From JADLDB01 sp040755835 (GTDB lineage Bacteria > Myxococcota > Myxococcia > Myxococcales > Myxococcaceae): a stretch of 64,000 nucleotides of DNA. Shown piece after piece: positions 11,384 to 20,025 of the stretch. The translations under genes and the position numbers were made by a program. Position 1 is the stretch's first letter. Each line of letters starts with the position of its first letter. The notes beneath the pieces were generated by a model that saw nothing but the letters and a program-made list of their open reading frames with translations, did no database searches and had not been told where the DNA came from. Where the stretch lies: positions 1 to 64,000 of the forward strand of contig JBFMAB010000052.1 in the NCBI GenBank assembly GCA_040755835.1. The letters are read 5' to 3'.

Positions 11384-12928
11384 TCACGAACAGCCGCATC
11401 TGCATGTCGGGCGCAAGCGGCTGGCCGCGAAAGCTGTACCCGGCGCCGACGAGGGAACGATCAGTAGATCGCCGACTCGTGTCATGTGGCCAAGTCGGAG
11501 CTCCTCCCGGGAAGCAAGGCTGCTGAGGATCGGCCAGCGACGACGAACAACGCCGTTGGCGTCGAACGTGAGTATCGTACGTAGGCGGAGTCCGTCAGGG
11601 TCGTCGGAACTCCAAACCAACTGCCAGCCCAGCCGGAGGAATCCGGGCCGGTTCGACTTCAGAACCAGCGTACGTCCTTCGAGAGGAAGCACGTCCTTCA
11701 GCATCGCGAACGAGGTGCTGGTCGACGTCCACAACTGGGAGTAGGCGCCGCGGTCAAAGGTCGCGATCCACTGGTCAGCGAGAGCCGCGCCTGGACCGGT
11801 GGAGAGGCCCGGTCCGAACTGGAGTACGCCCTGAGCGTCACCGGCCACGTTCAGGCCCCCGTCCTGTGCGCGGCTGAGCCCCACGACCGTGACGTAGTCG
11901 CTCGACGGTCGCCGGTCGACCAGGTCACACTGGCCCGACGGAGAGAACCGGAAGAGGGCGAGATCCGTACCCGTGCCGCTCGACGTCGAGAGCGGGCAGC
12001 CCAGGCCGGTGAAGTCGCCGGTTACAGCGCCCGCACAGAGCAAGGCCTCACCAGCGGGAAGACAAGAGCCTTCCACGGAGGTCGCCTCAGCGTTTCCGCG
12101 GTCCTGGTAGTCGCTCGCCTCGGCGACGACACCGGCATCCCAGTTCGCGTCCAGGCTGAGGAAACCCTCCGTCCACAGCGCGCCCGCTTGAAAGCGGTAG
12201 AACCGAAGCAGCGCGGTGCTGGCAAGGAAGTCGGCCTCCAGGAACTTCGCACCGAACGCGCCGCTCAAATCGCCGCGGAGCAGGAATCGGCGGACTCCTG
12301 CGTCAGCGACTTCAACCAGCAGGGGCGCTTCCGCCACGCTCGTCAGTGTGCCGCAGGGCACTCCTCCAAAGTGGCCCTGGGAACATCCGCCAGCCACGAG
12401 CCACGCGCCTGCGGGAGCACGAGCCAACGCAGTCGCCGTGATGCCCGTGTACGCTGCGCCAGCATCGACGGTGTCATAGAGCGGAACCACCCAGCGCACC
12501 CCTCCGTCCAGGTCCATGTCCAACACGTAGGGAGAGTAGTTTCTGTTGATGAATGGTTCCTGATACGTGACCCCTTCGACGGCGAGGGAGCGGCCCGCGG
12601 TCACAGCCACTCCGATGCCGGCCTGATCCGCGGCGAGCGCCAGCGTGACCGCGTCGCTCGACGGGATCGGGAAGCTGCGGACCCACTCCAGCACCGATGC
12701 GAACTCCGCGAAAACCACCACGGGCGCCGTCGCGGCTGGGATCGAACACGTGTCACCGGCGCAATCTCCAGCGAAGCCCGCGAAGCGGGACGTCTCGTCA
12801 GGGACAGCCGCGACGGCCAGGTCCAGATCGATTGGGGCGACAACTCGACAAGGAGCCGAACACAACTGACCGTCGACCCACACTTCACCGCTGCCGGAGC
12901 CCTGGGTCCGTGTCGAGGGGTCATTCAC
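11384..12928 (-). CDS. N-terminally incomplete secreted lipoprotein-like protein
   Basis: The 514-residue reading starts at GTG 12928, twelve bases beyond the stop of the beta-propeller gene. It opens abruptly inside a repeat-type domain of the form 'GSGSGEVWVDGQLCSAPC ... FAGFAGDCAGDTCSI ... VVFAEF'. This is the Cys-containing bacterial repeat that in other myxobacterial lipoproteins follows a signal peptide and Gly-rich spacer. The rest is beta-rich with regularly spaced motifs (e.g. ALLRFYRF, DLALFRFSPSG, DQWIATFDRG) and looks like a propeller of SBBP-like repeats. No signal peptide, lipobox or ribosome binding site is visible. Third codon positions look less GC-biased than in neighbours. 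It could be a 5'-truncated gene, or one translated by readthrough or coupling. Confidence 0.6.
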   Translation of the reverse strand: MNDPSTRTQGSGSGEVWVDGQLCSAPCRVVAPIDLDLAVAAVPDETSRFAGFAGDCAGDTCSIPAATAPVVVFAEFASVLEWVRSFPIPSSDAVTLALAADQAGIGVAVTAGRSLAVEGVTYQEPFINRNYSPYVLDMDLDGGVRWVVPLYDTVDAGAAYTGITATALARAPAGAWLVAGGCSQGHFGGVPCGTLTSVAEAPLLVEVADAGVRRFLLRGDLSGAFGAKFLEADFLASTALLRFYRFQAGALWTEGFLSLDANWDAGVVAEASDYQDRGNAEATSVEGSCLPAGEALLCAGAVTGDFTGLGCPLSTSSGTGTDLALFRFSPSGQCDLVDRRPSSDYVTVVGLSRAQDGGLNVAGDAQGVLQFGPGLSTGPGAALADQWIATFDRGAYSQLWTSTSTSFAMLKDVLPLEGRTLVLKSNRPGFLRLGWQLVWSSDDPDGLRLRTILTFDANGVVRRRWPILSSLASREELRLGHMTRVGDLLIVPSSAPGTAFAASRLRPTCRCGCS

Positions 12929-12939
12929 GCCCCGAAGAC

Positions 12940-15024
12940 CTACTCCAGCGGCAGCGACACGATCGGCGTGCCGAGCTGCGACAGCGGCGCCACCTGCACG
13001 AGGTCCTCCGCGACGGAGAAGACGTAGTCGTCCATGAAGACGCTGCGCTTCACCTGGCTCGACGCGTTGGTCCACCACGTGGAGCAGGCGCTCTGGCTGG
13101 ACTCCGGCGCCGCGTAGGGCACGCCGCCGCGGTAGCTGATGCCGGTGTCGGCCTGCACGTCGAACACCATCAGCCCGCCGAAGGTGAGGTCGCGCCCGTA
13201 GCTCGAGCCGCCGTTCGAGCCCTCGCAGACCGTCATCGGCACCGCGAGCAGGTGCTTCGGCGCGAAGTAGTTGAAGGCGAGGTGGTTGGTGAGCGCCTCG
13301 GAGGTGCTGCCGCGCGTGCCGATCACGTACCGCGCCGACATCGTCGGGTTCTTCGGGTCGCTCACGTCGAAGATCTGCAGGAGCACGCCCTGGAAATACG
13401 CGAACGAGCCGTGGTCCTCGGCGTCGAGGCCGATCGCCAGCAGGTGCGACTCGTCCAGCATGTGCATGTAGGTCGAGAAGCCGGGGATCTTCAGTTCGCC
13501 GGCGATCGAAGGCTTCGTCGGGTCCGCGAGGTCGATGACGAACAGCGGATCGGTCTTCTTGAAGGTGACGATGAAGGCGCGCTTCCCGTCGAAGCGCACG
13601 CTGCGGATGTCCTCGGTCGGGGCGATCTGGTCCAGCACGCCCACCGTCTCGAGGCCCAGCTCGCCCTGCCGCAGCACCGTCACCGTCGAGTGCACGTTCG
13701 GCGACGGCACGTGGCCGGTGGTGGTGGCGAGCCGGAGGACGCCGTCGTGCTCGTCCATCGCGAACTGGTTCAGCACCCGCCCCTTCACGATGCCGGTGCC
13801 CTGGTACAGCGAGCGCGGCCCGTCGACGAAGGCGAACTTGTGCACGGTGGTGGCCTCGTCGCCGTCGGCCGCGTCGTCGTAGTACCAGTCGCGCCCGCGG
13901 TACTCGTGCCGCGCCGCCACGTAGAGCGCGTCGGCCGACGCGTAGACCGCGCCCGGGCGGCCCACGACCGTCGTCACGTTGACCCGCTCGGACTTCGTCA
14001 AGTCGAAGGACGCCAGCGACAGGAAGGCCGCGCCCTCGGTGTTCTTCGACGCGTAGAAGTTCTGGCACGCCGACAAGAGATCCGCGTCCACCACGTCACC
14101 CGACGCCTCGTGCCGCGTGTCGACGATCGACGGCAGGAAGTCGGCGATGGTGAGCGCCTCCAGCTTCCGCCGGTTCTCCGCACGCAGCGCCGCGAACTTC
14201 CCCTGGATCGCCAGCGCCTTCTCGAAGGTGTCGACGGGATCGCACGACCACTGCAGCCCCTCTGGCCACGTCGGGTAGCTCGGCCGCACCGACTCGGGCG
14301 CCGTCACCACCACGTGCACCGCGTCGCCGATGCGCCGGCTGGCGAGCAGCGAGCCGGAGAAGCGCGTCTCGCGCAACAGCTTCGGGTTCGCCACGTCCGA
14401 CAGGTCGAACACGCTGACGAGCAACGGGTAGCCGTCGCCAGTGAAGCTGCAGTCGTACCCGTACGTGCACTCGCGGCCGTACCAGCCACCGCGGCTCGCG
14501 GCGCCGTCCTTCAGGCTCGACAGCACCACCGCCCGGCCCTTCTCCACGAAGAGCTTCTTCGGCTCCCCGGTGATCGGCACACGCGCGACGACGTGCGCGT
14601 CGGGCGCCGGCCAGGCGCGGATGATGTTCAGCTTCCCCTCGCCCAGCACGTACAGGTACTGCGCGTCGTTCTTCAGCATGTCCGCCTCGTCGACGCCGGC
14701 CACCTGGTTGTTGGTGGTGGAGTACTGTGAGGCGCCGTTCGACGACGCGGGCGCGGCGCTGGGCGGCGCGATGCCACCGGCGAAGGCCGTGTCCTCGTAC
14801 GCGTAGCGGGAGCACCAGCCCCCGGACAGCGCGGACTCGAGGTTTTGATCGAGCTTTCGGTTCATGTCCTCGATCAACTGCGCGCGGACGGCCTCTTCGA
14901 CGCCGCTGCAGCCTTCGATGGCGGACAGCTGCGCCAGCTTGCGCGCCGCTTCCGGCGACACGTTGCGGCTGCAGGCTGGGGCGAACGCAAGGACGGCGGC
15001 GACGGCGAGCGCGGTACGACGCAT
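12940..15024 (-). CDS. Beta-propeller domain lipoprotein (Beta_propel family)
   Basis: The 694-residue protein has a lipoprotein signal (MRRTALAVAAVLAFAPAC). A short helical region follows, then the family signature TTNNQVAGVDEADMLKND (about residue 105), which marks secreted proteins with a C-terminal WD40-like beta-propeller (Pfam Beta_propel). Repeated blades are seen, e.g. LLVSVFDLSDVANPKLLRE, PLFVIDLADPTKPSIAGEL and LLQIFDVSDPKNP. The ATG has a GGGAGGA ribosome binding site. The protein should sit on the outer membrane or periplasmic face; in some bacteria the family is linked to exported proteases, but no protease is adjacent here. The truncated lipoprotein gene at 11384-12928 lies immediately downstream. 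Confidence 0.88.
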   Translation of the reverse strand: MRRTALAVAAVLAFAPACSRNVSPEAARKLAQLSAIEGCSGVEEAVRAQLIEDMNRKLDQNLESALSGGWCSRYAYEDTAFAGGIAPPSAAPASSNGASQYSTTNNQVAGVDEADMLKNDAQYLYVLGEGKLNIIRAWPAPDAHVVARVPITGEPKKLFVEKGRAVVLSSLKDGAASRGGWYGRECTYGYDCSFTGDGYPLLVSVFDLSDVANPKLLRETRFSGSLLASRRIGDAVHVVVTAPESVRPSYPTWPEGLQWSCDPVDTFEKALAIQGKFAALRAENRRKLEALTIADFLPSIVDTRHEASGDVVDADLLSACQNFYASKNTEGAAFLSLASFDLTKSERVNVTTVVGRPGAVYASADALYVAARHEYRGRDWYYDDAADGDEATTVHKFAFVDGPRSLYQGTGIVKGRVLNQFAMDEHDGVLRLATTTGHVPSPNVHSTVTVLRQGELGLETVGVLDQIAPTEDIRSVRFDGKRAFIVTFKKTDPLFVIDLADPTKPSIAGELKIPGFSTYMHMLDESHLLAIGLDAEDHGSFAYFQGVLLQIFDVSDPKNPTMSARYVIGTRGSTSEALTNHLAFNYFAPKHLLAVPMTVCEGSNGGSSYGRDLTFGGLMVFDVQADTGISYRGGVPYAAPESSQSACSTWWTNASSQVKRSVFMDDYVFSVAEDLVQVAPLSQLGTPIVSLPLE

Positions 15025-15173
15025 CTGAATCCTCCCGGGTGCGGCCGCCGCGCAGGCGACGGGCCACGGCGCCGGGCAGCACGAGGCGTGCCACGGCGCA
15101 CCGCGAGGAGTTCCGGCAAGGTAGCGGCCGGGCGCCCGGTGGTTCTCCGCCAGGCGTCACGGATTCCCGAGGC

Positions 15174-16367
15174 TCAGGTCGCGACGAGCCCGGTGTGCGG
15201 GTTGTTGCCGAACGGCATCTGGCCGACGTTCAGCACGCGCGTCAGGTACGCCCAGAGGCCCGGCACCGACGGCGTACCCGCAGGCAGCTGCACGTTCGCG
15301 CTCATGCGGCCGGTGGTGCCGTTCTTCACGTACTTGCCGATCACCGTGGCCGACAACGCCGCGGCGTGATCCGAGCCAGGCAGGCTGCGGGCGAAGTCGC
15401 CCATGATCGCCACCACCACGTTGCGCTCCGGGTCCGTCAGCATGCGGTTCAGGAACGTCCTGAGCGGCGGGAGGATGCGCGTGTTCATCATGTTCCGGAC
15501 GTTGTTCGCGTCACGATCACCGTGCGTGTCCCAGCCGCCATCCATCGCCACCACGACGTTCGCGCCGGCGGTGATCATCAGCTCGGCGGCGGCGATCTGT
15601 GCCTTGAAGCTGTTCACCGACGTCGACGTGCCCAGCGCGTACGCGTTCGCCAGCTCGTTGTAATCGAACGGCTTCACCGGCTTCCGCAAGGTCTCCACCG
15701 CGGCCGCGTAGCCCTCGGACAGCACCTTCGTCTGCGAGGGGCTCGTCACCAGTGTCTGGGCGCTCATGAAGCGCGAGGCCGACATGCCCTTCTCGGCGAT
15801 CTCCCGCTTCGGCGTGGAACCATCTGTCGAGCCGCCCAGCGCCTCCACCGTCGCCTTCATGTCGGTGATGGTCTGCATCGACACGCCGGCCTCGGTGGGC
15901 TTCGGCCCCGGCACGCCGCGGTTGCCGACCTGCACGCACTTGATCGCCGCGTCTCCGCCCATCGCCGCGGCGAGTTGGATCGCGTAGTGGCCGCGGCCGT
16001 CGCTGAAGTCGGCGTTCTGCGCCGCCTCGTGGCTGGTGAGGCCGTGGCGCACGCCCACGGTCGCCATGTGGTCGAGCGCGAACTGCGGCAGCGTGCCGAG
16101 CGTCGGCCCGTCGACCACCAGCCCGTTGCCGAGCGCCTTCTGGTTCGAGCCCGTCACGCCGAAGGTGCCGGCGCCCGCGTAGCTGTCGGCGCTGCAGAAG
16201 ACCGAGTTGTAGCCGCCCTGGAGGAACACCACGAGCAGCGCCGACTTCTCGCTGACGCTCTGCGCGAAGGCCGTCGACGGCCACAGCCCCGCGCGCGCGG
16301 CGACCGCCGCCCCGGACAACCCGGCCAGGCCCTTCAACCAGCTACGGCGGGAGAATCGATGCGACAT
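15174..16367 (-). CDS. Tat-exported DUF1501 family protein
   Basis: The 397-residue protein has a twin-arginine signal (SRRSWLKGLAGLSGAAVAARAG). The DUF1501 body shows ALLVVFLQGGYNSVF, GHYAIQLAAAMGG, a DGGWDTHGDRD metal-site-like motif and VVVAIMGDFARS. DUF1501 proteins adopt an alkaline-phosphatase/sulfatase-like fold and are usually encoded beside a DUF1800 or cytochrome-type partner; their substrate is unknown. Here it is the last gene of a three-gene unit with a CxxCH protein (17060-17983) and a lipoprotein (16398-17048), with gaps of 11 and 30 bp. Tat export implies folding, perhaps with a cofactor, before transport. Confidence 0.88.
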   Translation of the reverse strand: MSHRFSRRSWLKGLAGLSGAAVAARAGLWPSTAFAQSVSEKSALLVVFLQGGYNSVFCSADSYAGAGTFGVTGSNQKALGNGLVVDGPTLGTLPQFALDHMATVGVRHGLTSHEAAQNADFSDGRGHYAIQLAAAMGGDAAIKCVQVGNRGVPGPKPTEAGVSMQTITDMKATVEALGGSTDGSTPKREIAEKGMSASRFMSAQTLVTSPSQTKVLSEGYAAAVETLRKPVKPFDYNELANAYALGTSTSVNSFKAQIAAAELMITAGANVVVAMDGGWDTHGDRDANNVRNMMNTRILPPLRTFLNRMLTDPERNVVVAIMGDFARSLPGSDHAAALSATVIGKYVKNGTTGRMSANVQLPAGTPSVPGLWAYLTRVLNVGQMPFGNNPHTGLVAT

Positions 16368-16397
16368 GGCGTGCTCCTTCGGGAAGGTCGTGTGCGG

Positions 16398-17048
16398 TCA
16401 GTAGGTCATGAAGTCCGACGCGGTCAGCACCGCCGCGCAGCCGTAGGCCCAACGGCGGCGGACGTTCGTCTCGGACGCGGCGTCCACTCGGATCAGCGAC
16501 GCGCAGGCCTCGATCTCCGGACCGAGCGCCGGGCGGCTCCAGAACTTCTTCGCCCAGACCGCGCACTCCGCCATGGCCGTCTCCTGCGTCGCCTCGACGG
16601 CGTACTTCGCGGGCTGCGCCGTCAGCGTGAGGCAGCCCTGGAAGGCGATGCGGTACGCCGTGTACATCGTCACCGCGCTCGCCTGCGGCGCGGGGAACCA
16701 GCGGGCCGGGGTGGTGCCGAACGTCGACTCCGCGCCCGCCAGGAGGCCCGGGGTGTTTCCCAGCACGCGCGGGTACTCCGTCTGCAGTGCCGAGAAGGGC
16801 TTGAGGCGCACCGTCTCGAGGCCCAGGTCCACCTGGCGGCGGTCCGCCGTGAGCTCGGTGCCGCCGAAGCCGACGTACGTGCGCCCCGAGTCGCACAGCG
16901 CGACCTCCGGCGCCTGGATCCGGGACGCGTCCTTCGCGGTGATCTCCACCGGGATGATCGTCGGATCGTCCGGGCCCTTCCTCACGATCTCCGCTTCACA
17001 GGCCGCCACCAGCAGCATCACCACCGACGAGAAGAGTGCGCGGTTCAT
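16398..17048 (-). CDS. Cassette lipoprotein of unknown function
   Basis: The 216-residue protein has a lipobox (MNRALFSSVVMLLVAAC). The mature part has several Cys residues (EVALCDSG, FQGCLTL, AECAVWAKK, EACASLI, YGCAAVL), a pattern compatible with disulphides in an exported protein. No heme motif or known domain is seen. It sits between the CxxCH protein and the DUF1501 protein in the same orientation, so the three are probably co-transcribed and act together at the periplasmic or outer-membrane face. Confidence 0.75.
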   Translation of the reverse strand: MNRALFSSVVMLLVAACEAEIVRKGPDDPTIIPVEITAKDASRIQAPEVALCDSGRTYVGFGGTELTADRRQVDLGLETVRLKPFSALQTEYPRVLGNTPGLLAGAESTFGTTPARWFPAPQASAVTMYTAYRIAFQGCLTLTAQPAKYAVEATQETAMAECAVWAKKFWSRPALGPEIEACASLIRVDAASETNVRRRWAYGCAAVLTASDFMTY

Positions 17049-17059
17049 GGTCGTTCCCC

Positions 17060-17983
17060 TCAGCGGCAGTACGACGCGTCACCCGCGACGGCGAGCAGCG
17101 CGGACTGAATGGTCTTCTCGGCGCGGAAGGCGTCGACGCAGCGGTCGAACACCGGGCCCTCGCACGCCAGCTCCTTGCGCCCGTAGAGGAACTGGAACGC
17201 GAGGCGGCAGGTGTTGAACTCGAAGTTCGGGCTGTTCACGAGCGCGGTGATCAGCTCCTTGTCGTCGGCGATCAGCTGCCCGTCGAGCAGCACCTGGGGA
17301 CCGGCCGTCGGCGGCTCGAAGGTCAGGTCGTCGCCCGTGCCCTTGCGCTTCGTCAGCACGCTGGCGATCCGGTCGAGCGCGAACCAGCCGTCGTAGTGGC
17401 AGCCGCGGCAGCCCGCGCCTTCGCGCCCGGCGGCCGAGACGTCGACTCCGGCCGCGTTCACGCTGGGCACCAGCTTCACGCCGGTGACGTTGTTCAGCAT
17501 GCGGTACGCGGTGGACAGCTTGATCCCCTGCTCCTCGTTGCCGGCGTAGCGCTTGAGCCACGGCATCGAGCGGAAGTAGCCGAGCCCGTTCGGATCGCTC
17601 TGCACCTGCACCTGGCCGTTGACGGTGTCCACGTTGTACGGCCCGAGGAACATGTCGGTCCACGGCTTGCCGTTGGTGAGCACGTACTTCGCGAGGTGGT
17701 ACGCCGAGTCCTCCACCGAGGTGGCGCCCGGCTCGTCGTTGAAGGTCGAGTTGACGAAGCGCGCGAAGCGCTCGATGAACGCCGTCGTCTTGAGCAGCTC
17801 GCTCACCTGCGTCTGCGGGTTCGCCTGGGACAGCAGCGCGGCGTCGGGGCTCCTGCCGGTGAAGGCGATGCCCAGGCGCACCGCGCACCGCTCGGCCTGC
17901 TGCGGATCGATCGGCGCGCCGACCGACTGCGCGGCCGCCACGCCCGCCGTCAGGGTCACCAGGATGAGGAGCGCTCGCTTCAT
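17060..17983 (-). CDS. Exported CxxCH-containing protein, first gene of the DUF1501 cassette
   Basis: The 307-residue protein has a Sec signal (MKRALLILVTLTAGVAAAQ) and one CRGCH motif (near residue 193), in the context GCRGCHYDGWFALDR. That motif could bind a c-type heme covalently, or could be vestigial. The overall arrangement (AERCAVRLGIAFTGRSPD, an internal CRGCH, NTCRLAFQFLYGR and FDRCVDAFR near the C-terminus) resembles the cytochrome-linked DUF1549/DUF1588-type partners of DUF1501 proteins, but I cannot place it in a named family. GGAGG lies just upstream of the ATG, directly abutting a perfect inverted repeat. Confidence 0.75.
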   Translation of the reverse strand: MKRALLILVTLTAGVAAAQSVGAPIDPQQAERCAVRLGIAFTGRSPDAALLSQANPQTQVSELLKTTAFIERFARFVNSTFNDEPGATSVEDSAYHLAKYVLTNGKPWTDMFLGPYNVDTVNGQVQVQSDPNGLGYFRSMPWLKRYAGNEEQGIKLSTAYRMLNNVTGVKLVPSVNAAGVDVSAAGREGAGCRGCHYDGWFALDRIASVLTKRKGTGDDLTFEPPTAGPQVLLDGQLIADDKELITALVNSPNFEFNTCRLAFQFLYGRKELACEGPVFDRCVDAFRAEKTIQSALLAVAGDASYCR

Positions 17984-17993
17984 GAAGGCCTCC

Positions 17994-18016
17994 GGGGCAA
18001 CGTGTCCACTTGCCCC
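17994..18016 (-). promoter_or_regulatory. Perfect inverted repeat abutting the ribosome binding site of the DUF1501 cassette
   Basis: GGGGCAA (17994-18000) and TTGCCCC (18010-18016) form a perfect 7-bp dyad with a 9-bp spacer. The left arm touches the GGAGG ribosome binding site (17989-17993) of the first cassette gene. It could be a protein operator or an mRNA hairpin controlling translation. Confidence 0.4.
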
Positions 18017-18047
18017 AGAGCAACCCCCGTGCCCCCACCTGCCCCTT

Positions 18048-18065
18048 CGTCACCGTCTGGTGACG
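18048..18065. promoter_or_regulatory. Second inverted repeat upstream of the DUF1501 cassette
   Basis: CGTCACC and GGTGACG flank a 4-bp GTCT loop, a perfect 7-bp dyad 65 bp upstream of the first cassette ATG. It has no T-run on either side, so a simple terminator for the upstream gene at 18175-18954 is unlikely. Confidence 0.3.
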
Positions 18066-18174
18066 GAATGTGAATCCCACGAGTTGCAGCGAGGGCGCCG
18101 CCACACGGACCTGTCAACGCCTGTGCTCAGAGGAGCACGGACGCACCCGTGTTCTGCACACTTCGCTCTCCACT

Positions 18175-18954
18175 TCAGGGCGCGGCGGGCGCTGCAGTCC
18201 GGCGCTTGAGCTCCGCGTCGAGCACCCTCAGTTCTGCTTTCAGGCGCACGAAGTTGGAGAACATGCCGTCGGGCTGCTGGCCGGGCCGGCGTTTGAGCTG
18301 ATCCCGCAGCTGCTCCATGGTGCTGCCGATCTCCCGCAGCCGCCGGGTGAGTTCGTCGTCGGACGAGAGGCGAACCAGGAGCAGCTCGTCCACCTCCAGC
18401 TTGCCCTCGAGCTCCCGCTCCATCTGCTTGAAGGACAGCTTGCGGGGCTTCTCGAAGTCGAGGACGCGGCGGACCACCTCGATGGTCTTGATTCCGTCCT
18501 CCTCCAGGCCGGCCAGATCGCGCGCCGCGCGCATGCGGCCGACGGCCTGCGCCAGCTCGTCGAAGAGCGGATCCATCGCGCTGCGGCCGGGAGGCCTGAG
18601 AATGGAGGTCAACCACGCATCGATGCCGTCGCCGCCGGCCTGCTCCAGCGCCTGCCGCAGCGCGGGCAGCCACGCTCTGCGCGCCTCCTCGAAGGCGACG
18701 CGCTGGTGGTTGGCGTGGCCGACGGCCTGGCGCAGCCCGGTCTCGAGCGCGTGGAGGATCTCGTCCTTCGACATCGTCCCGCGCGGGGTGAAGACGCGCT
18801 CGCGCCACTTGCCCTGCGACACCTCCGGCGCCGCCTCGGCCGTCACGGCCTTCTGGCTGCCGGTGCCGGGCTTGCGCCCGATGAACGAGTCCTCGGCTCG
18901 CGCAAAGGCTGGCAGGCCGCCGATGGTCTCGTCGCCGGGCTTCTTGTTCGACAT
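18175..18954 (-). CDS. Hypothetical helical protein
   Basis: This soluble protein has about 259 residues from the MSNKKPGDE start; a GTG eight codons upstream is an alternative and neither has a clear ribosome binding site. After a flexible N-terminus it is almost entirely charged and helical, with stretches such as FEEARRAWLPALRQALEQ, LSFKQMERELEGKLEVDEL and LRDQLKRRPGQQ, typical of a coiled-coil or bundle. It has no signal peptide or membrane segment. I do not recognise a domain, and neighbours on both sides are separated by 130-190 bp. Confidence 0.65.
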   Translation of the reverse strand: MSNKKPGDETIGGLPAFARAEDSFIGRKPGTGSQKAVTAEAAPEVSQGKWRERVFTPRGTMSKDEILHALETGLRQAVGHANHQRVAFEEARRAWLPALRQALEQAGGDGIDAWLTSILRPPGRSAMDPLFDELAQAVGRMRAARDLAGLEEDGIKTIEVVRRVLDFEKPRKLSFKQMERELEGKLEVDELLLVRLSSDDELTRRLREIGSTMEQLRDQLKRRPGQQPDGMFSNFVRLKAELRVLDAELKRRTAAPAAP

Positions 18955-19095
18955 GGCGTGGAGTGAGGAGTCTGCCACAGCCGCGCGCGAGGGTGCGTTT
19001 CCGTTCGCCGTCCGCGCCCCGCCCGGGCGCGGCCGGCTGCGTGGAGGCGGGCCGCGACGCCGGGCAGTGGCGCTGGTGGAAACAGCGCGGGTCCG

Positions 19096-19977
19096 TCACG
19101 GGCGCGTCTGGTTTCCGCCCGCGCGGCGGCGGCCCGGGAGGTAGGCGTGCGCCTCGAGCGCGTGGTGGTCGTCGAACTCCACCACCCAGTAGCCCTCGCG
19201 GCCCTTCTCGGTGCTGCTCCCGGCGCCCAGCAGGTGGGGCCGGCCGCCGTCGCGCCGGTGCCAGTAGCGCTCGTGCGAATGACCGTGCAGCAGCACCGCC
19301 GGGCGCTCGTGCAGCACGTCGAGCAACCCGCGCGCGTCGAGGAGGCCCGAGTGGATCCAATCGAAGCGGCCCGACGGCCCGAGCGGCCCGTGGTGCGAAA
19401 GGACGAAGACGGTGCGCCCGGCGAGCTTCGGGTGGTGCAGCGCCGCGCGCGCGGCCTCGAGCTGGCGAGCGCCCAGGCGGCCCACGACGTAGTGGCTCCA
19501 GCCGGACACGCGCGTCGAGTCGAGGCCGATCAGCGCCACGCCGTCGCCCACGAGCCGCACGAAGGGGTACGGGCCCTCCACCGCCAGCTCCGGGAGAGCG
19601 CTGCCCAGCCACGGCGCGAAGAGGCGCTCGAAGACGCGCGCCGACGGCGAGTCGGTGTAGCGGTCGTGGTTGCCGGGGATGACGGTGAGCCGGCCGGCCG
19701 CGAGCAGTGGACGCAGCAGCTCCTCCACCCGGCCGACCTCGTCCTCATGGCCCAGCGCCGACACGTCGCCCGTCACGACGATGTGATCGGCGTCGAGCGC
19801 GTGGAGATCGTCCACCAGCTGCTCGAGCCGCGCCTGCACGCCTTCGAAGCGCGCCAGCCGCCCCAGGCCGTGCAGCTCGAAGCGGCCGAGCGCGCCGCGC
19901 CAGCCGGTGCTGAAGAAGCTGCGCCGTCCCCAGTCGAGCTGCTGGTGGAGGTCGCTGAGGTGGACGATGCGAGCCAC
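19096..19977 (-). CDS. Calcineurin-like metallophosphoesterase
   Basis: The 293-residue protein shows the full set of metallophosphoesterase motifs in order: HLSDLH (residues 6-11), VVTGDVSALGH, VIPGNHDRY, a VLSHHGP motif and HGHSHERYW. These bind the di-metal centre. The spacing fits the cytoplasmic phosphohydrolase/CpdA-like group, but a substrate cannot be assigned. There is no signal peptide. The C-terminus (YLPGRRRAGGNQTRP) is short and basic. It precedes and is independent of the helical gene at 18175. Confidence 0.9.
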   Translation of the reverse strand: MARIVHLSDLHQQLDWGRRSFFSTGWRGALGRFELHGLGRLARFEGVQARLEQLVDDLHALDADHIVVTGDVSALGHEDEVGRVEELLRPLLAAGRLTVIPGNHDRYTDSPSARVFERLFAPWLGSALPELAVEGPYPFVRLVGDGVALIGLDSTRVSGWSHYVVGRLGARQLEAARAALHHPKLAGRTVFVLSHHGPLGPSGRFDWIHSGLLDARGLLDVLHERPAVLLHGHSHERYWHRRDGGRPHLLGAGSSTEKGREGYWVVEFDDHHALEAHAYLPGRRRAGGNQTRP

Positions 19978-20025
19978 GCCTCACCATGCGCGGGCGAGGC
20001 GATTGATCGCAAGGTGCCTGAACGG

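Noticed and set aside
18123..18138. GTGCTC-AGAG-GAGCAC as a terminator of the helical hypothetical gene
   Set aside because: The 6-bp stem is short and lacks a T-run.
19012..19035. Hairpin CCGCGCCC/GGGCGCGG as a terminator of the metallophosphoesterase gene
   Set aside because: The stem is good but no T-run follows on either strand; in DNA of this GC content such palindromes arise by chance.
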